A DNA stretch of 64,000 nucleotides, taken from positions 1,674,001 through 1,738,000 of the forward strand of contig OY723251.1 of assembly GCA_963210315.1 (NCBI GenBank), given 5' to 3'. Made by a program: the position numbers and the translations under genes. This DNA comes from Rhynchopus euleeides. Its lineage: Eukaryota > Euglenozoa > Diplonemea > Diplonemida > Diplonemidae. The notes under the pieces were generated by a model that did no database searches, was not told the DNA's origin, and was given only the letters and a program-made list of their open reading frames with translations. Each line of letters opens with the position of its first letter. The first letter of the stretch is position 1. Below, in pieces: positions 54,305 to 64,000 of the stretch.

Positions 54305-55860
54305 GATTACCCCGCGAGGCACGCATTGCGGGGAGGAGTGTCCGCTTTGGGAGGGTCGATCTTTTCCCTTCGCCCTCGGCAATCGTGCCCGCCCACCTCC
54401 ACCTCCCTGCCACCCAGGCCACTCCCGTGCTCTGCGTGGTGGGTGCCCTTTTTTTTTTTGCCAGAAGCGAAGAAAACAAGGGCCCAGGGGCAAGGCATAC
54501 AACGGGGGAGGCCTCCCCTGCTGCGCCTTGTCGTGATTCCGCCAGAAATGCAATGTGTCGTGAGAAGCTCTGATTTTGTTGGGGGAGGGGTGGTGGTGGT
54601 GGTGGTGGTGGTTGGTGTCTATTCCGCCTGCACACAGGATGTTTTTTTTGTCTTTCGCACTGCTAACTCACGGGGAAAAACCAAATGTCCTTTTCTTTCG
54701 TTTCCTCCTTCGTTTTCTCTAGATGCCCCCCTGCACCAACCCCAATCAAGCTTTGTCCGCACCTTCTCTCCGCGTCTGTATCCAACACACAACGCGCTCG
54801 AGCCGTTTTCGGCTGAGATGAAACAGGTTCACCTCGCTATGAGTCTGGGCAGGTTCTCGGGGGGTGGCGGGAGGGGGGGTGACACCCTCCGATCCCCCAC
54901 TTCGTGACGATCACCGAATCAATCTATTGTGCCGGCTGCCAAGTGATTCACGTGTGAGAGATGGGCAGATAACAGCAACAGCAGGTGTGGCCCCGGTGAT
55001 TCCTACACCGCCTAGGGCACCCCGAGAGAATGTCACCCCCCTGGAGGGGCCAGGGCATTGTCTCAGGGTACCCTCGGCACAAAATGAAGATTCGCGCGTG
55101 TGTGAGTGCATCCAGCCTGCTTGTGTTTCCTGCGAATTAAGTCAGATGCATGATCTGCAACCACCCTGCGCGCGATGCTGACCCTCAGCTGTCCGCAGGG
55201 CTGCCCTTCGGGGCAGCCCATATTTCGCCGTGGCAAGGGTGGGGTTGTGAGATGGAAGGGGATTCCCTGTACTTCTTTTTGTGCGTTGGTGCCAACACCA
55301 CCTAAGGCTGGGGGGGGGGGGTGCAGTTCCTTGTCTCAACACAAGGACCAAAAGCAAATCCCCCCCCCCCCCCGCGTTGTGGAACAGCAAATATATGAAG
55401 CAAGGCGGGGGGTGCCAAGCAGGCCCTCCTGAGCGATAATATGTCCGGAAGATGTAAAATGTTTATACTTTTTCTTTCTTTTCGATAGCCCGTTCCTTTT
55501 CCCTTTTTCTCTTCTCACCTCCTGTCGCACTCTCCTGCCATCCATCTCTACATGGTCCCTTTTTCTCTTCTCACCTCCTGTCGCACTCTCCTGCCATCCA
55601 TCTCTACATGGTCCCTTTTTGCTGGTATTCTCCTTTGCGAACACAACCTGCCGTGCAAACCCGCCTTGCTCTTTCGCGCACCCCATTGCCACCTGCATAC
55701 ACCGGCAATCATGCAAGGCGACGTTGTCACAGGGCGCGGCCCGCACACCCCCCTGCCCCTCTTGCTGTTTATCCTGAAGGGGAAGGGGTTCATGTGACAA
55801 CCTGCACACCGCCCGACACCACCACCCGTCAACGCGCCCCTCCCAACTCTCATGCGTGAT
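54305..55860. other. Intergenic region with small repeats
   Basis: A TGG repeat at about 54590-54612, a hairpin GGGCTGCCC-TTCG-GGGCAGCCC at 55198-55219, and a 56-base tandem duplication at 55501-55612. No gene. Confidence 0.45.
55501..55612 (+). repeat. Exact 56-base tandem duplication
   Basis: Two copies of the unit beginning CCCTTTTTCTCTTCTCACC and ending CTCTACATGGT. The lack of differences suggests a recent event or an assembly effect. Confidence 0.8.
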
Positions 55861-56069
55861 GTATGAGTGTGAATTCCCGGCAGGCCAGGCTCGGATCCGT
55901 TTGAAGCTTAAGATGTATGAGTGTGATTACTGGCAGGTAAGGCTCGGGCCCGTTTGACAGTAGATATCACATCAAGAGCAAGTGATCGGTCGGTGTCTAC
56001 ACTCACATAAAGAGATTCACGAATGAGTGTGAATTCCTGGCAGGCCAGGCTCGGATCCGTTTGAAGCTT
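55861..56069 (+). repeat. Three copies of a ~48-base unit
   Basis: Copies at 55861-55908, 55915-55960 and 56021-56069, each ATGAGTGTGA..TNC.GGCAGG followed by AGGCTCGG.CCGTTTGA. Confidence 0.7.
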
Positions 56070-58201
56070 CCTTTTTTATTGCAACGCAGTGGTTGCTTCG
56101 TTCACAGTTGCTGGGCAGTATTGTGTTCAACCTGAGGTGGCTGGGGTTTCCGGCACCCTTTCTTCGCAGCCCTTGTGCCGGTTTCTGCCGGCATTTCGAA
56201 CCACTTCATCAGACTGGAGGAGTGGGGGGCGCAAAGAGCGGTGGGGGGGTCTGCGTTCCACCAAACAGTTATTCGGATGTACTGAATTGCCGTCGCTTGT
56301 TTCTGCCACTTCACGATCCAGCGGGGGCGGATAGTTTTCGTTAGGGGCTCTTCGATTATTTGTGCAGGAATTGAGAGAAGTATGCAAGGCTGCAAAATGT
56401 GACGGTCTGGCACAGAGTGAATGTCCCCTCCCCCGCTGTTCTGACTTCGGGTGAAAATTCAAACAACACCCGGCAAATCTGAGTTTGCAGGCGCCTCTTT
56501 CCGCATCAATTTGTAAAGGGTGTACTTCGCTCTGTGGCAGTGTGGCAGTGTGGCATCCTGTCTGTCTGTTCGGACAGCCTCCCCTCTCTTTCTTCTGCAC
56601 TGTCGAATGAAGTGCCCCCTTTCAACGAAAGTCAGCAACCCCCTGGTTCGTCGGTGCGGACCAAAGTTTCCAAACACTTCACACGCCCCCCGGGTCGCGT
56701 GTGGTAATTTGAAGAACGGCCCGAACATCCCCCACTCCCCCACCCGTTTGTCTTCTTTCGACACTCTATATTTTTTTCGCAGAAAAAAATCGCCGCAGCC
56801 AAACAACAGCCAAAAAAAAGAAGACGCTTGATCTGCAAACTAAGCCCATCCTTCATCGGTGTGATGTTTCCAGGGGGTCGTTGTAGAATCGTGTCAAACA
56901 TCAAACAATATGAGAGCAATGCTGAGAGCACGTCTTTTCTTGCTGCTGAACGGTGTTGTAGGCCTTTTCTGCTCACCACCCCCACCGCCCCCCCACCCCC
57001 CCACCCACCCGCACACATCTTCTCAAACTGCAAAAGCGTCTGTCGCGCGTGGTGGCTGCCATAGCTGTCTCATGCCTAAGAACGTATTCGGGGCAGAAGG
57101 GGGTGCGCTGGCGGGTGGGGGGGTCCCTTAGGTTCGTGGAGGAGGAGTATGGGTGTGCCTGATTTTTGTCTGAGACCACCGGACACTATAACGCTCGTGA
57201 TGTACCGTTTGGCGATATGTTTGTGACGTGGTCTCACCCATCCCCTGGGATTTGACGTACGCGAGGTCTGAGGCAAATCTTCTGCATTTTTTTGTCCAAT
57301 TTCTGTCTGTTGTGTTGTCGTCCGTTTGCCATTATATTCTCACTACCCCTCCCCCCCGCACGTTGCACGTTTGAGTGACCGCCCGACGTGACACCAAAAA
57401 TACCCCCAAACTGCTCCTCCGACGGAAGGAGCCAACAATCAATCAAGGGCTGATCGACGTGGGGGAGGGAGGCGTCGTGTTCAACCCCCCTCCCTCCCCT
57501 CCCCTTCTCCTTCCCCTTCTCCTTCTCCTTCCCCCCTTCTCAAAAGGAGTGGGTGAATGGGGTGACGGTGTCAGACGGTCGATTCTGCACTGCTGTTGCT
57601 CGATACCACACCCACAAAAGGCTGCCATCGTTTACGGACCAGCACCTTTGTTTTTTTTGCCATTTGTATGTTCCCGAAGGACAATACATGCCGGCCTTTC
57701 AGTTGAGAGAAAAAAAGTGGGAAAATGAAAACAAACTATCTCGTATGACACTGCAGGGGCCATCCCGTGTGCCAGGCGGGTTGGCACTGTGATTGCACAT
57801 ATGCCCCGATGTTTACGTCAACAAGAACCTCTCGCCAGTCGTAGATAACGAACAGAAGAGGCACGTAGCGGGTTGGCACAGTTGTTTGTTTGGGGCCCAG
57901 CCAACATTTTTTGGACCCCATTCTGTTTTTTTTTGTGCTGCCGACGAGTCCTACCTTGCGTACGGCTCATACATCGGCGCAAGTTTATTCGCACACCTGT
58001 GTCAAAAACAGAATGTCACAGCAGCACCGCCAACAGCCAAACGGAATTGAGACACTAACCCCATCTTTCATCAGGGTCAAGGGTGTCATCACCATTTGGG
58101 GTTTGTGTAGAAGCGTCCCGCATAAGAAGCAAATCAAGATGATTGAAGATACAGGCTGGGGTGGTTGCTGCTGAACGGTGTTGTGATCATATATTTCTTA
58201 T
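56070..58201. other. Intergenic region, no recognisable gene
   Basis: An R100 fragment (GGCTGCAAAATGTGACGGTC, GGCACAGAGTGAAT) at about 56388-56426, CT-rich tract at 57486-57540. Short frames only. Confidence 0.4.
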
Positions 58202-58385
58202 TACTTCCTCGCGATGGAGCGTAGCGAGGTCGCGAATGAAGATCGTATGACGTATGGAGCTTTTAGGACGAGCGCCTTCATGATTCCACTTCCACATGGC
58301 CTCAGCACAGCCTTGAGGCAGCAAAGTGTGCGCTCAACAAAGCAAATCCCGGGTCTGTTTTCTACACAGTTCTGTGGGGTGTGTG
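58202..58385 (+). repeat. R205 SINE-like repeat, diverged
   Basis: GCGATGGAGCGTAGCGAGG, ACAGCCTTGAGGCAGCAAAG and GTGCGCTCAACAAAG identify it; the 3' block is lost. Confidence 0.55.
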
Positions 58386-59269
58386 GTGCCTTACCAAAAT
58401 GGGGGGGCCGTCCCCGGACCATGACGGGTGCCTGCACCAGGAGTCTAGCACGGCCGTGGTCCGGAGCATGACCTAAAACGGCTTGGGTACCGAGGCTCCC
58501 CAGACCAGGAAGGGTGGAGACACCTGGAGTCTAAATAGTCACACCACGTCAGGCCAGACCTTCGCATTGCACTCCGCTAAGACTGCCACACAGCCGCGGG
58601 GCAGGTGTGCAGCCTGTGGATGACCTCGTACAGAGAAGACTGTAAGGGACGACAGCCCCGCCGAGGCGATACAGCGCCAGACGCGGCCCGAGTTTCTGGA
58701 GACCGACTGGGGAACTGGAACGTCTTCAGGATAAGCGCCTCACAGAGGACTGATCCTCACCTGTGTGAACTGTGAACCCCCAGCCCCAAGATGCTGGTGT
58801 GGAGCGGGTGCCTCGACCTCTTTTCGGGTTCTTTATTTCTTTATTTCCTTTTGGATGCGTCCACCAAAGAACACGTGGCCACCCACTCGCAGAGGCTCCC
58901 GAAAGCTCCAGCATCAGCTAGCGGTTCATAGTGTAGATCGGTGTCTCCAGAAGGGGATGTCCGGTCGCAGAAGAAAAACGACGAAGACAACCACACAGGC
59001 CGCAAAAAAAAACCCCAAAAAGCGAGATGATTACGAATGATTACGATTTTACTACGCACAAAAACAGCAAGAAAAATGGAGAATTTTTTTGATGAATATT
59101 CAAAACAAATCTGTTCTGCCAATCATTGCTAAGGGAGGGGGTCGAATGGGAGTCTAAAGAACCGGGGGGGAGGGGGGGAGGGGGTGCGTTATATCCTGGC
59201 ACCGCCGCCTTTTCTTCTGCCGCTGTGGAGGTGCCCAATGCAACTTCTATTGCAGCACAGAGGCCAGCG
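58386..59269. other. Spacer beyond the retrotransposon 3' end
   Basis: Contains ATGACCTAAAAC (58469), the motif also found inside the 2.2 kb element, next to an inverted CCGGACCA/TGGTCCGG pair. No gene was recognised. Confidence 0.35.
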
Positions 59270-59640
59270 AGGATTTGAACGATTTTGAACGATTTTTGGC
59301 CGTGCTCGTCGCGTCCCCCGGTGAGGGGGGACGCTGTTTCGTGTTCTCCTTGCCGCACGGAGGCATTGCCTTACGTCGCCTCTTCCTCTTTTCCTTTATG
59401 GGCGGGTTAGTCTGGCTCAGAGGGCGGGACCGTGCTGATATGCACAGTGACGACTCTCCCTTTTTTGTTGTGCCCGCCTCCTGCCGAGTCGTGGCTGCTG
59501 CCTCTCAGACTGGGGGCGGGCGGTCGCCGACGCTGACGCGCCTGGCGGCCCGTGGAAAGTGACGTGGGTCTGGGGGTGGGGGGGGGGGGGTGCTGGGGTG
59601 TCAGGCCGAAGCCCTTGACCGCTGTTGATTTTTGCAGGTT

Positions 59641-62600
59641 TCACGAGATCAGGTAGTCCTTCTCGCTGTGCTCCGTCACCCCTGCCTCAGCCAGGTAGCG
59701 TAGGGCCCCCTTGCAGTTGTGCAGCAGCAGGTTGTGCACGCTTGTGGCTGTGAGGTGGTGTCGGGCTGACGCTGTCGCGGGACAGCCGAAGAATAGGTGC
59801 TTCAGCGAGACCCCAGGCGGGGGGCTGTCCGGCGCAAGCTTCAGGCAGGGTTTGCACGGTGGTTGTGCGCTGCCCGGGACGTCGTGGTCGTACACCAGGC
59901 GGTGGTGGTCGGCCCGGAGGCGGCGGATGGTGGTTTCCCCTAAGCGGGTAAGGCCCTCCATGCGGAGGTCAGGGCGCTGCAGTCGCGTCTCCCCGATTCC
60001 TGACCGATACGCGTACACGCTGTCTGTGCGGGGCAACGTGGTCCCGCTGTATATGTGTCGGCGGAGGGTGACACGGGCCGACGCGAGGCTGATCGGCTCC
60101 ATCTGGGGCTTGAACGCACCGATCTGCGCCTGCTTGTCAGCAAGTTCGTTCCCTACCACCCCAACATGCGACGGGATGTAGCGGAGGTGGGTGGTGACAT
60201 CGTATGTTTGGGCGAGCTTGCGCAGCCTCTGCCAGATGTCCCATTCGGTGGACCCCCTCGCTCGCTGGGGGCCGCTCAGCAGTGCATTCAGTGCGCTCTG
60301 CGAGTCGGTGAGGATGGCGACCGTTTCGCCTTGGGTTACCACGGTGCATAGGTGGGCGAGGGATTCTCTGATGGCCACCAGCTCTGCCTGGTAGCTGATG
60401 CAACGGAGTCCTGCCGGCCAGGCGAGCTTTTTCTTGAGGCGGCCCTCCGGCATGCTGTACACCGCTGCGCCCGCGCCGCCCTGTTGCTGCCGCGATGTGG
60501 AGTTGGAGACTGACCCGTCGGTGTAGACATGCCAGGCGCACGTCGGGAGGGCCTGGATGGTCTGCTCTGCCAGGTCCCGGAGGGTGTCTTTCGGGGTGGC
60601 GGCCTTCGGGGCGGTGAGCCCCGGCAGCGTCGCCAGGATGTGCACTCGTGGCAGCACCAGGTTCCATTCCCAGGGGGGGATGGGGTGTGCTGCATGCAGG
60701 GGGGCCAGCAGGGGGGTGCGCCCGTCGACCTTCGAGGATTTCACCAGACTCCGTGCCTGATGTAGCCAGCTGCCTCCCGTGTTCCCGGTATTTAGTTGCG
60801 CCCGGTATCCTGGGGAGTGGGGCACGCGGCGGAAGCGTTCGTGGTCTGTGCACACCGCAACCTTGAAGTCGAGGTCGAGGTCTCGTAGGTGTGATTCCCA
60901 GAGGAGCTTCGCCGTGCTGGTGTTCTTCATGCAGCCTGTGATAATCAGGGCTGCGGTGCGGTGGACATCTTGCAGGCGTTTGAGGTTCCTCGCGGTCAGG
61001 CCAGGGGTGTAAACGCTTGCGGCGTACATCAGGATGGGGTAGACATACGTCAGGTAGGCCTGGCGCAGCGTGTCTCCACTTGAGCCCCAGTCGGTGCCTG
61101 CCAACATACGCAGTATGCTCAGGCGTCGCATACAGGTGGTCACGACGTGGTCGACGTGGTCCGACATCGTGTAGCAGGCATCGATGTAAACCCCGAGGTA
61201 TTTTGCTGTGGAGTCGTGCTGGAGGGGGGTGCCGTCTGGGAGCTCCATGCGCTTGTGCTCGCCCAGTGCTTCAGGCGTCGTTCCCATCAGCGTGTAGCAG
61301 CACTTGCTGGGGGAGAGCTGCAGCCCGTGGAGTGGGACTTCGGCGGCGAGTGCTGATATGACGCCCTGTGCGGTGCTTAGGGCGTCGGTGTAGGTGTCCC
61401 CGACGACGAGTACTGCAATGTCATCTGCGAACACCGCAGGGTGGACGTCCGGGGAGGCGGTGATGGCTCGAGATACGTCATCCATCACGCAGTTGAAGAG
61501 CAGGGGCGAGAGCACTGTTCCTTGTGGGACACCGTTGTTGAAGTCGTAGTAGTCGCTTCTCACCCCGTGCACCTGTGCGGCGGCCCGGCGGTTGCTGAGG
61601 TAGTTGTGCAGCCATCGGGTGAACTTCGGGGGGAAGCCCTTTCGTCTGACGCTGTTGATGACTGCGAGCTTGCTGACCTTGTCGAAGGCTTTCTCGAGGT
61701 CGAAGTACAGGGTGACAGCTGCCTTCCCGGAGGAGAGGGCGTCCGTCGCTGTTTGGGTGATGTAGGCTAGCTGGTCGGTTGTCGATCTCAGTCGCTGGAA
61801 TCCCGCTTGGTTCGGGCAGTGCCCCTCGACTTGCGGGTATGCGTCGTCAAGCATGAGCTGCTCCATGCGCCTCTTCACCATTTTTTCCAGTACCTTGCAT
61901 GCTGTGCTGGTGAGCGCAATTGGTCGGTACGAGGATGCTGCCGTCGCTGGCTTCCCCGGTTTCAGGATCGGGACGATGACTGCTCGCGTCCATGCGTCGG
62001 GGAGGATGCCGCTGTTCCACGACAGGTTGAGCACGTGCAGGAGTCCCTGCCGCGCTTGGGGGCCGAGGTGCATCAGCAGTTCGTTGTTGAGGTCGTCAGG
62101 CCCTGGGGATTTTCGCTCCTGCAGTTCGGACAGGGCTGCGCTCAGCTCCTCTTTGGAGAAGTCGTCTTCGGCAGCTGAGAGCTCGGGGGGTGTCTGGCCA
62201 TTCGCATGTTGCGGGGTGGGTACCGATTGTGACTGTTGGTCGTTCCCTTCACTGATCTTGGCGTAGTGGCTGCAGAGGAGGTCCGCCTTAGCTTTGGGGT
62301 CGGTCACCGGGACCCCTCCGTCGACAAGCGGGAAGGCGGCCTGTTGAAGTTTGCGGCCGTCGAGTTCTCGCACAAGCCGGAAGGTGGCGCCGAGGTCGCT
62401 GCTGGTGCTCGCAGCCTGGCACCTGGTTTCCCAAGTTGTGCGTTTTGCTTCGAGGACGGCGTTGGTGGCGTCGGTGGTCAGCTTGTCCAGTTTGTCGTAG
62501 TCGTCCTGGGACAGGTGTGTAGTCTGGGCGTGTCTGCGTGATTCTTCGTTCCGCGCCCGTACCGCGCGTTTCACCTTGCTCGTGAACCACCTCTTGCGGG

Positions 62601-63606
62601 GGCGTGAGCTACGCTTCGTCGGGATGTGCTTGGCTGCGACCGTTCGCACCAGTCCAAGCCACTTGTGGAAGGACTCCTTCGGGTCACACCACTTCGTCAC
62701 TTTGCGTGATAGCCGTTCGAGCTCCTCGGTGAAGGCGGGCCAGTCCGCTGCTGCCCAGTTCCACAGTTGACGGGCCTTGGCTGCCGGGTGTGTCGCAGCT
62801 GCTGGCGTTCGTTCAAAAGGGACGGTGTATTGGATGGCGAAGTGGTCTGATTGCCACTGGTCCAGGGTATTCCAGGTGACCTCCCCCAACTCGTAGTGGG
62901 CGAAGACGATGTCCGGCGAGGACTTGGAGTCGCGGCGCATGCGTGTGGGGTGGTCGGGGTCGTTGCACAGTGACATGCCGTTGAGGAGGGACCAGTGGTA
63001 CAGATCAGTTCCCTTGTTGTCACAGCGCGCATGTTTATCCCAGGCACGGTTGTGGATGTTGAAGTCGCCAGCTATGACGGACTCCGGCGTGTGTGGTAGC
63101 AGGGATGTAGAGAAGTCATCGTGGCGTGGGTCGTTGCTAGTGCCGACTCCCGAGGGGCGGTACACATTGGTGAACGTGACGGCGCTTTCCGGTCCCGTGA
63201 CTCGCACTGTGAGGGTCTCTGTTACACTAGCGTCTGGTGCGGTGGCAATGAGAGTCGCGTGTAGGTCCTCCCGCACTAGCGTTGCGATCCCGCCTCCGGA
63301 GGTGAGCGTCCCTTTACAGCGCTTCTGGGTGCGGCGTCGGAGAAATGTGGAGTAGCCCGGGAACTTGGGGTCTCCCCCCTGTGCTGCTCGGAGCTCTTGC
63401 AGATGCACGACGTCGTACCGTTGGGTTGCGAGGTGGTGCTGTAGTTCCGCTTTTTTCGCCTCGGTGAGACCGTTGCAGTTCCAGGTCAGGCACTTGAGGT
63501 GCTGTGCCGGACCAGGGTTCTGCTCGATGTCACCCGCCCGGAGGAGAAGGTCTCGCTTGGTCTCGAAGATGTGGCGCGGTCGGTTTGGGGATGGCGGGCT
63601 TCCCCG
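59641..63606 (-). CDS. Retrotransposon ORF2: 2A - endonuclease - reverse transcriptase - RNase H
   Basis: 1,321 codons, open from just after the TGA at 63607-63609; no ATG is needed if translation continues from ORF1, and the first GTG is at 63408. In order: the 2A string LLLRAGDIEQNPGP at codons ~20-33; an endonuclease/exonuclease/phosphatase domain beginning CLTWNCNGL, with GDFNIHNRAWD, SPDIVFA and QSDHFAI; a reverse transcriptase with SYRPIALTS, YFDLEKAFDKV, GVPQGTVLSPLLFN and the active-site FADD; RNase H with YTDGSVSN, YQAELVAIRE, LTDSQSAL and IPSHVGVVGNELAD; and a CKPCLKLAPD...HLFFGCPA tail. This layout is that of the ingi clade. Host-type GC-rich codons, no frameshift. The protein would be cut co-translationally after NPG. 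Confidence 0.9.
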   Translation of the reverse strand, partial: RGSPPSPNRPRHIFETKRDLLLRAGDIEQNPGPAQHLKCLTWNCNGLTEAKKAELQHHLATQRYDVVHLQELRAAQGGDPKFPGYSTFLRRRTQKRCKGTLTSGGGIATLVREDLHATLIATAPDASVTETLTVRVTGPESAVTFTNVYRPSGVGTSNDPRHDDFSTSLLPHTPESVIAGDFNIHNRAWDKHARCDNKGTDLYHWSLLNGMSLCNDPDHPTRMRRDSKSSPDIVFAHYELGEVTWNTLDQWQSDHFAIQYTVPFERTPAAATHPAAKARQLWNWAAADWPAFTEELERLSRKVTKWCDPKESFHKWLGLVRTVAAKHIPTKRSSRPRKRWFTSKVKRAVRARNEESRRHAQTTHLSQDDYDKLDKLTTDATNAVLEAKRTTWETRCQAASTSSDLGATFRLVRELDGRKLQQAAFPLVDGGVPVTDPKAKADLLCSHYAKISEGNDQQSQSVPTPQHANGQTPPELSAAEDDFSKEELSAALSELQERKSPGPDDLNNELLMHLGPQARQGLLHVLNLSWNSGILPDAWTRAVIVPILKPGKPATAASSYRPIALTSTACKVLEKMVKRRMEQLMLDDAYPQVEGHCPNQAGFQRLRSTTDQLAYITQTATDALSSGKAAVTLYFDLEKAFDKVSKLAVINSVRRKGFPPKFTRWLHNYLSNRRAAAQVHGVRSDYYDFNNGVPQGTVLSPLLFNCVMDDVSRAITASPDVHPAVFADDIAVLVVGDTYTDALSTAQGVISALAAEVPLHGLQLSPSKCCYTLMGTTPEALGEHKRMELPDGTPLQHDSTAKYLGVYIDACYTMSDHVDHVVTTCMRRLSILRMLAGTDWGSSGDTLRQAYLTYVYPILMYAASVYTPGLTARNLKRLQDVHRTAALIITGCMKNTSTAKLLWESHLRDLDLDFKVAVCTDHERFRRVPHSPGYRAQLNTGNTGGSWLHQARSLVKSSKVDGRTPLLAPLHAAHPIPPWEWNLVLPRVHILATLPGLTAPKAATPKDTLRDLAEQTIQALPTCAWHVYTDGSVSNSTSRQQQGGAGAAVYSMPEGRLKKKLAWPAGLRCISYQAELVAIRESLAHLCTVVTQGETVAILTDSQSALNALLSGPQRARGSTEWDIWQRLRKLAQTYDVTTHLRYIPSHVGVVGNELADKQAQIGAFKPQMEPISLASARVTLRRHIYSGTTLPRTDSVYAYRSGIGETRLQRPDLRMEGLTRLGETTIRRLRADHHRLVYDHDVPGSAQPPCKPCLKLAPDSPPPGVSLKHLFFGCPATASARHHLTATSVHNLLLHNCKGALRYLAEAGVTEHSEKDYLIS
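63508..63540 (-). other. 2A ribosome-skipping peptide coding site
   Basis: Encodes RAGDIEQNPGP. The D-x-E-x-N-P-G-P core is exact. In trypanosome L1Tc a closely related GDIEQNPGP sequence at the start of the polyprotein works as a 2A, which supports function here by analogy. Confidence 0.85.
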
Positions 63607-64000
63607 TCAGTTGAAGAGGGGCTCTTCACACAGGCGTTTCTGCACCGGCTCCGCCGGGGCCATGTGCTTCGTGCGGAGGGTTGTAGTCCGAGTCGGGGTG
63701 AGTGTCCGGCTTTTCTTCTTAGGAGTCAGCCCCGTGCGTGTCCGGGGCTTCGGGGAGGCGGACTTCGGGGGTGGGCCCTTGGTCCCCCGGTCTGGGGTGG
63801 TGGAGGCCGGGTCGGCCTTTCGAGGAAGGGGGTTGGAGCCCGGCTTGGTCTGCTTCTTCGGCTTAGATTGCGGCTTCGTTGCCGCCTCCAGGTGCTGCAG
63901 GCGAGCCTGCATCTCTCGCAGGGCGGCCGTGAACTGGCTCTCCTGGTTCACGGCCCGCTCCTCTGCCGCGGTGGCCCGCCGCTCTGCCTCGGCGGCACGC
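63607..64000 (-). CDS. Retrotransposon ORF1 C-terminal part (continues beyond the window)
   Basis: About 130 codons visible, ending TGA at 63609-63607; the start lies off the right edge. The first ~45 residues (RAAEAERRATAAEERAVNQE, then ALREMQARLQHLEAA) are heptad-like and probably coiled coil. The rest is Lys/Arg/Pro/Thr-rich (KPKKQTKPG, TPKKKSRTLTPTRTT), suited to nucleic-acid binding. This is the usual make-up of a non-LTR ORF1 chaperone. It is in the same frame as ORF2, with only this one stop between them. Whether the stop is read through or is an inactivating change cannot be told from one copy. Confidence 0.75.
   Translation of the reverse strand, partial: RAAEAERRATAAEERAVNQESQFTAALREMQARLQHLEAATKPQSKPKKQTKPGSNPLPRKADPASTTPDRGTKGPPPKSASPKPRTRTGLTPKKKSRTLTPTRTTTLRTKHMAPAEPVQKRLCEEPLFN

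Larger units (their letters stand above)
59270..64000 (-). mobile_element. Ingi/L1Tc-like non-LTR retrotransposon, nearly complete, runs off the right edge
   Basis: Order on the minus strand: ORF1 (coiled coil, basic), one TGA, then a long ORF2 with a 2A peptide, AP-type endonuclease, reverse transcriptase, RNase H and Cys/His tail, then about 370 bases of 3' UTR ending in CGGCCAAAAATCGTTCAAA without a poly-A tail. All catalytic motifs of ORF2 that I can check are intact. The truncated copy at 45.4 kb and 3' tails at 16.77 and 18.86 kb belong to the same family. Confidence 0.9.

Noticed and set aside
53291..54553. 420-codon minus-strand frame opposite the CAP gene
   Set aside because: The + strand encodes both CAP signatures; the antisense has no motif.

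Overview
The window looks like nuclear DNA of a GC-rich, repeat-rich protist. No bacterial-style operons, ribosome binding sites or rRNA operons are visible. Several features point, without proof, to Euglenozoa and perhaps a diplonemid. All five recognisable host genes are on the + strand. A large receptor-type class III nucleotide cyclase resembles the trypanosomatid receptor cyclases. An ingi/L1Tc-like non-LTR retrotransposon carries a 2A peptide. C-rich tracts ending in CAG lie 10-60 bases upstream of start codons, as expected of trans-splice acceptors. No spliced-leader gene was found, so the assignment is inference.

Layout. 0-5 kb is a graveyard of inverted-repeat elements and a decayed ubiquitin-protease fragment. 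5.5-6.6 kb encodes a two-zinc-finger protein of different base composition. 7.6-9.3 kb is a 1.74 kb nested palindrome with three copies of a 136-base core that can fold. 9.3-25 kb is gene-poor and carries dispersed repeats. 25.1-29.9 kb is a six-exon gene, reconstructed here from five introns that all begin GTATGC and end CAG; its 1,014-residue product is a signal-peptide-bearing, membrane-anchored, possibly GBP-like protein. 29.9-35.3 kb is low-complexity spacer. 35.3-43.3 kb holds three single-exon genes in a row: a TauD-type dioxygenase, a ubiquitin-like/DUF4116-repeat protein and the 1,731-residue receptor cyclase. 45.4-47.3 kb is a 5'-truncated retrotransposon copy. 48.5-50.7 kb is a 2.2 kb inverted-repeat element. 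52.8-54.3 kb is a CAP-domain protein gene. 59.3-64.0 kb is an almost complete retrotransposon on the minus strand that runs off the right edge.

Repeat families dominate: eight copies of a G/C hairpin module, eight copies of a roughly 205-base SINE-like element all in the same orientation, about seven copies or fragments of a roughly 95-base element, a 109-base MITE-like pair, and several retrotransposon 3' tails that end in the same ATCGTTCAAA motif. The host genes are not obviously one pathway. Their shared strand and acceptor sites suggest one co-directional, possibly polycistronic, unit.
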